A DNA stretch of 64,000 nucleotides from an uncultured Prevotellaceae bacterium (lineage in GTDB: Bacteria; Bacteroidota; Bacteroidia; Bacteroidales; Bacteroidaceae), in contig OMWI01000012.1 of NCBI GenBank assembly GCA_900314715.1, positions 1-64,000 of the forward strand, given 5' to 3'. The position numbers and the translations under genes are program-made. The notes beneath the pieces are model-generated. The model ran no database searches. It was not told where the DNA came from and saw only the letters and a program-made list of their open reading frames with translations. Shown here one piece after another: positions 59,597 through 64,000 of the stretch. Each line of letters opens with the position of its first letter. Position 1 is the stretch's first letter.

Positions 59597-62500
59597 TTAG
59601 AATCCGATAATAAAGTTCGCAGTAACCGATTTGCTTCGTGGAGTCTGAGAATTGTCGTATGCAATACCCCAAGCACCTGCGGAGTGTTCTGGGTCTGTTC
59701 CGCTATATTTGCTGAACACCAACAGGTTCTGACCAGATACACTGAATTGCAAGCGGTTTAAGCCAAGTTTCTGAATCACTTTCTTGTTAAAGTTGTAAAC
59801 CAACTGCACGTAGCTCATACGAATGAAAGAGGCATCTTCCACATAGCGGTCGCTACCGAGCCAGTTATAACCCGTATCATACATGGCACGTGGAATCGTA
59901 GTAACATCACCATTCTTACGCCAACGCCAGTTAACGGCAGAACTCTGGTTGTAAGCATTGAACATCTCCTCGAGTCCCATCTTGGCTGAGTTGACAATCT
60001 TGATTCCAGAACGATAGGTGAAACTGGTCTTCAAAGACCAATTGCCATAGAAGAAGCTCACGCCGAAACCTCCACTCATCTTCGGGTTGGAGTTTCCTAA
60101 ATAGACAATGTCAAGCGAGTTGATTTGTCCATCGTGGTTGATATCTTCGTAAATAGCATCTCCACCTTGGAACTTATAAGAAGAATTACCATCTTGATAG
60201 TTATAAACTTGCTGGATGGGGTTGCCCTTTGAATCCATCAACACATGTCCTTCATTGTCGATGGCTACAGGAGCCGTCTTACCCTCTGCCAAGAATTTGT
60301 TAATATAACTGCGGAATTCTTCGGCAGACCAACCGTGACTTTCACGCTGGTTAATCAACCATTCGTAAGAATATTGATAAACTCCCTTATAACGCAATCC
60401 GTAGATAGAACCCAATGGATTACCCGTCTGGATACGATTCAGGTAAGCGCCACGATTATTATAAGACCATTCTGAATTGATAGACTCGAGTACGCTTTCG
60501 TCCATTTGAACAATCTCATTGAAGTTTTGGCAGATGTTGAAATTAGCACTCATCGAGAATTTACCCCATTTGATGAAACGGTTGGCACTGATGTTCAATT
60601 CCCATCCCTTATTGGTCATCTCTCCAACATTGGTCCAAGCCAGAGAAGAGAATCCTGTAGTTGAAGGAATGCGAACACCGCCCATCAACAAGTTCTTGGT
60701 ACGCTTGAAATAATAGTTGAAGTCACCAGTAATCAAGTCGTTGAAGAAACCGAAGTCACCACCAATGTTGTATGACATGGTACGCTCCCATTGCAGTTTG
60801 TTCAATTGCAGACCTTCCAAATAAATACTGGTGGAACTACTTTCTCCATAATAACCCAATGAATTATATTTTGCATATTGCAAATACTCAGAACCAGGTT
60901 GTTTACCTACGATACCCCATGATGGACGGAATGAAAGCATAGACAACCAAGACCTTGACCACTTCATCCAAGGTTCATCGGAGATGTTCCAACGTGCAGA
61001 AACACCAGGGAACCAACCCCACTTACGACTGTCTCCGAACTTGGTGGTACCATCGACACGCACGGAGAAATCCAACGAATAGCGTGTTTTGAATGAAAGG
61101 TGTCCTTGGTAAATACCAGACATTGAACGCCATTGTCCGTTGCTCGTATTCATATTGCTCAAGTCACCATCTACGGTTGGAGAAGTAACGCCATTCGGGA
61201 TATTACGAGTAGATACATTCTGGCTATTGTTATTACCAGAGGTAATCTCCCAACGTCCCAACATGGTCAAATACCAATCCTTGTTCTTGAAATGTGGTGT
61301 CAATGTCAAGGTATGTCTTGTTGTAAACGCCAATGAATTATAATCATAGCCCGTACTTAAGTTGTAATTTCCATCAGTCCAACCATTTGTATTCAAAGAA
61401 CCAGGCCAGAAGCTGGGACGGCTCATAGAATAAATATCCATGTAAACCAATCCCGTGTAGTCGAGTCGCGTCTTGTCCTCATCCTTACCTAACAAATAAT
61501 AGTCAAGTCGGAACTCAGGAGAGATACGATAAGTCTTCTCGTCTTTCCAAGCTACATTGGCAATGGCAACAGGGTTACCAAGATTTCGGATAGAACCTAA
61601 TTGCGAGGAAGATGTTCCTGCAACCGTAGAACCTCTACCATTTTCACCAGAAGGTAACATCACATAAAACTCATTTGTATCTGCACCTTCTGCATTTTGA
61701 CGATAGATACTCATGTTAGGCGACATCTTTTGTGCACGTCCCAAAATGTTATCGTCATAATTTCTATGGTTGTTGGTGTACGTCAACGGGAAGGTGGTAC
61801 GGAATGTGATACGGTCGCTCACGAAGTAGTCCAAAGCCAATTTCGTTGAGAAACGGTCAAGCGTTTGCTTGATAATAGTACCACTTTGCTTATCGTAACC
61901 AGCAGAGATACGGAAGTTAGCTTTCTCACCACCACCAGAGATTGTTACGTAGTGATACTGGCTCCATCCTGTTTGCTGAACGGCCTTCACCCAATCGGTA
62001 TTGTTGTTCCAGTTTTCAAACTCAGCCCATGAACGGTTATAGTTGATTTCGTTGATACTCGTGGTGGCTGTAGCACTCTGAGAAGGATTGTAATACATTT
62101 CCTTGAGCATCATCGTGTAGTCGTCACCATTCAACAGATTATAACCCTTCGGCTGCCAGTTGGCTTGTACACGCAAAGAGTAATCCACACGAGTCTTACC
62201 ACGAGAACCACGCTTGGTAACGATGGAGATAACACCATTAGCACCACGTGAACCCCAGATAGCGGTTGCAGCGGCATCTTTCAAGATATCAATCTTCTCG
62301 ATGTCGGAAGGGTTGATAGAAAGCAATGATGCGTATGTCTCTTCGTTAGCAGAAGTAAAGTCGAATGACTCATCTGGATTATCAAAGATATTACCATCGA
62401 CAACGATAAGTGGTTCGGCAGAACCATTGATAGACGTTACACCACGCAAACGCATAGATGTACCTGAACCCAAGTTACCAGAGTTGGCAACGATATCAAG

Positions 62501-62974
62501 ACCGGCAATCTTTCCTTGTAGAGCCTCGTCGGCAGATGTAAAGGAAAGACCTTCCACTTCGTTCATGTCAAACGTCTGCTTGGCAACGGAAACCTCGTTT
62601 TCGGGAATCACCAAACCACCAGAACGGAATTTCTTCGTAGCCTTTACCACAACTTCCTTCAAGGTGTTCTCGTCTTCCATCTCAATATTAAATACCGTCT
62701 TATCACCAATGGGAACGATAACCGTCTTATATCCAATATATGAAACCTTCAACTTATTCTTCGTGTTGATGATTTCCATGGAGAAGTTACCATTGATATC
62801 GGTCTGAGCATACGAAACGTTACGGTTGTTTGCGTCAATCTCGACCACGTTACACATCATCACGGGACCATCGGGGGCATTGACGGTTCCCGAGATACGT
62901 GTCTGCGCCATTGCTGCACCACTCAGGAAGCAGCAAATCGACAGCAACAGATATTTTATCTTGTTTGTTTTCAT
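59597..62974 (-). CDS. SusC/RagA TonB-dependent transporter, pair 2
   Basis: A 1125-residue SusC. Signal peptide (YLLLSICCFLSGAAMAQ), carboxypeptidase-regulatory-like domain (RISGTVNAPDGPVMMCNVVE, YIGYKTVIVPIGDK), plug (GSGTSMRLRGVTSINGSAEP, DAAATAIWGSRGANGVISIV, TKRGSRGKTRVDY) and barrel ending KSVTANFIIGF. It shares the plug motifs but little linker sequence with the other SusC in this operon, so the two pairs probably import different forms of a substrate. Starts 19 bp after the partial FAS1 gene. Confidence 0.96.
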   Translation of the reverse strand: MKTNKIKYLLLSICCFLSGAAMAQTRISGTVNAPDGPVMMCNVVEIDANNRNVSYAQTDINGNFSMEIINTKNKLKVSYIGYKTVIVPIGDKTVFNIEMEDENTLKEVVVKATKKFRSGGLVIPENEVSVAKQTFDMNEVEGLSFTSADEALQGKIAGLDIVANSGNLGSGTSMRLRGVTSINGSAEPLIVVDGNIFDNPDESFDFTSANEETYASLLSINPSDIEKIDILKDAAATAIWGSRGANGVISIVTKRGSRGKTRVDYSLRVQANWQPKGYNLLNGDDYTMMLKEMYYNPSQSATATTSINEINYNRSWAEFENWNNNTDWVKAVQQTGWSQYHYVTISGGGEKANFRISAGYDKQSGTIIKQTLDRFSTKLALDYFVSDRITFRTTFPLTYTNNHRNYDDNILGRAQKMSPNMSIYRQNAEGADTNEFYVMLPSGENGRGSTVAGTSSSQLGSIRNLGNPVAIANVAWKDEKTYRISPEFRLDYYLLGKDEDKTRLDYTGLVYMDIYSMSRPSFWPGSLNTNGWTDGNYNLSTGYDYNSLAFTTRHTLTLTPHFKNKDWYLTMLGRWEITSGNNNSQNVSTRNIPNGVTSPTVDGDLSNMNTSNGQWRSMSGIYQGHLSFKTRYSLDFSVRVDGTTKFGDSRKWGWFPGVSARWNISDEPWMKWSRSWLSMLSFRPSWGIVGKQPGSEYLQYAKYNSLGYYGESSSTSIYLEGLQLNKLQWERTMSYNIGGDFGFFNDLITGDFNYYFKRTKNLLMGGVRIPSTTGFSSLAWTNVGEMTNKGWELNISANRFIKWGKFSMSANFNICQNFNEIVQMDESVLESINSEWSYNNRGAYLNRIQTGNPLGSIYGLRYKGVYQYSYEWLINQRESHGWSAEEFRSYINKFLAEGKTAPVAIDNEGHVLMDSKGNPIQQVYNYQDGNSSYKFQGGDAIYEDINHDGQINSLDIVYLGNSNPKMSGGFGVSFFYGNWSLKTSFTYRSGIKIVNSAKMGLEEMFNAYNQSSAVNWRWRKNGDVTTIPRAMYDTGYNWLGSDRYVEDASFIRMSYVQLVYNFNKKVIQKLGLNRLQFSVSGQNLLVFSKYSGTDPEHSAGAWGIAYDNSQTPRSKSVTANFIIGF

Positions 62975-62993
62975 ACTTCAAAATCTATTGTTT

Positions 62994-64000
62994 CTAATAT
63001 CGTTTATACAACATGCTGTCGTACTTCTTCCTGAAAGCAGCCAACTTACGTTTGGCGTTGGCACCTGTCCAAAGAGCATCGTAGCGGTCAGTATCCGCAT
63101 GTGCATTCAGCGGCGTACTAATCTGATGAACTACGGCAAAAGAAGAAGCAGATATCGAAGAGGCACGCGAGGCAATCAAGTTGAACATGAAATCACGCGT
63201 CATCTTGTTCACGATCTTTCTGTTGTTGAGGTCGGCGCCATTGATTTCTACGACATTTCCACGCTTGTCGGTAACGCTTAACTTACCATTACCGCCATTA
63301 ATATGCAATTTCTCACGAATACCGAGGGTATCTGAATTAGCCGTTGCATACTCTCCACCTTCAATGACATTGTCTGCATAGACTGAATTGTCTTGGAAAT
63401 GATACCTGATAAATGCATTGATTTCCTCAATCATTGCCAAGGCCTTGTCGCGTGCTTCCTGACGGGCAGGACTGTCTTCAGCGTCAACCCACTGGCTATA
63501 AATATTATAAATGTCATCCCACTTGGGTAAGCCACGTTGGTAAGCGATTGCCATTGCATCGTTGTCGGGAGCATATACCGTATAATTATATGTATTAAAA
63601 TAATTAATGTTATCGGTCAAGCCATTCTTTGCAGCAAACACGTGATATGCTTCCATACGCTTTTTCTTCGTTACCATGTTGATTTCAGACAACCTGTCGC
63701 TGGCAAATCCCATTAACGTATCGCCTACTTCACTACTGATGTAGCTACACAAATCCATGAACTCGGAGAACTGGTCGTTTTCATCTAATACGTTATAAAC
63801 AGAATTGATAGGTCCTTGAATGACGTGGTCAATAGCATAAGAAACACCATTTTCTTGGTTATAAGTCTTAGTGATATACGACATTGGGTAACCGTTGTCG
63901 ATTTGCGAACCACTCGCTACCCTACCATCACCAAAGGTAATTTCACCACCGTGCTTGGTCTTGTAAAAACGATTGGTTCCCATCTTCTCGTCGTTTGACA
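62994..64000 (-). CDS. Fasciclin (FAS1)-domain protein, cut by the window edge
   Basis: The C-terminal 335 residues of a FAS1 protein whose frame remains open to the last base. Visible FAS1 features: NGVSYAIDHVIQGPINSVYN (end of one domain) and a full later domain from FSEFMDLCSYISSEVGDTLM to INGGNGKLSVTDKRGN, including YNYTVYAPDNDAMAIAYQRG and FIRYHFQDNSVY. The tail ends KLAAFRKKYDSMLYKRY. The N-terminus, likely with a lipobox, is outside the window. It is the first gene visible in this SusCD-FAS1 operon; others may lie further right. Confidence 0.88.
   Translation of the reverse strand, partial: SNDEKMGTNRFYKTKHGGEITFGDGRVASGSQIDNGYPMSYITKTYNQENGVSYAIDHVIQGPINSVYNVLDENDQFSEFMDLCSYISSEVGDTLMGFASDRLSEINMVTKKKRMEAYHVFAAKNGLTDNINYFNTYNYTVYAPDNDAMAIAYQRGLPKWDDIYNIYSQWVDAEDSPARQEARDKALAMIEEINAFIRYHFQDNSVYADNVIEGGEYATANSDTLGIREKLHINGGNGKLSVTDKRGNVVEINGADLNNRKIVNKMTRDFMFNLIASRASSISASSFAVVHQISTPLNAHADTDRYDALWTGANAKRKLAAFRKKYDSMLYKRY

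Noticed and set aside
1-64000. tRNA, rRNA and riboswitch genes
   Set aside because: No cloverleaf, rRNA core sequence or known riboswitch core was recognised by eye; a covariance-model scan (tRNAscan, Rfam) would settle this.

Overview
The window looks like chromosome of a Bacteroidota member of the Prevotellaceae (Prevotella/Segatella type). The support is: two SusC/SusD pairs, a type III glutamine synthetase (GlnN) in two copies, LL-diaminopimelate aminotransferase in two copies, a BspA-like leucine-rich-repeat protein with a dockerin tail, and many promoters of the Bacteroidetes form TAnnTTTG close upstream of start codons. No rRNA, tRNA or CRISPR array was found.

Layout. 1-2.8 kb is accessory and decayed: a Gly-rich small peptide gene with a strong terminator, two gene fragments and an IS element (1066-2744) whose transposase is frameshifted. 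2.8-11.6 kb (minus) holds a BspA-like protein, a tightly coupled operon (DEAD RNA helicase, HAD phosphatase, RibF, CPBP protease) and a family PL11 rhamnogalacturonan lyase. 11.7-18.4 kb holds a LOG-family protein, glnN copy 1, dapL copy 1, a repeat-rich 1 kb gap, an outer-membrane protein and a sirtuin. 18.5-28.2 kb holds three tandem FKBP prolyl isomerases, an Lrp-type regulator leading a peptidase operon (including a C26-M19 fusion), a DUF4294 protein and a helix-hairpin-helix/beta-barrel protein.

28.2-31.4 kb (minus) is an AT-rich three-gene signalling operon: soluble double-GAF histidine kinase, stand-alone receiver, and a two-TM protein with four 28-residue coiled-coil repeats. It resembles no pathway I can name and is the best candidate for an undescribed system. 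32.4-47.9 kb is a nitrogen-assimilation island: asnB, a putative porin, amt and a P-II gene on the minus strand, divergent from dapF, dapL, gltB, gltD and glnN copy 2. Ammonium taken up by Amt can be fixed by GlnN and GltBD; AsnB and DapL use the resulting glutamine and glutamate.

48.6 kb to the right edge is one minus-strand operon of at least seven genes: FAS1 protein (cut by the edge), SusC, SusD, FAS1, FAS1, SusC, SusD. No carbohydrate-active enzyme is visible in it.

At the DNA level, several gaps carry elements of one common architecture but unrelated sequence: arms of short tandem repeats in inverted orientation around an AT-rich or hairpin-forming centre (15988-16142, 31813-32122, 48246-48491, and weaker at 34116-34281).
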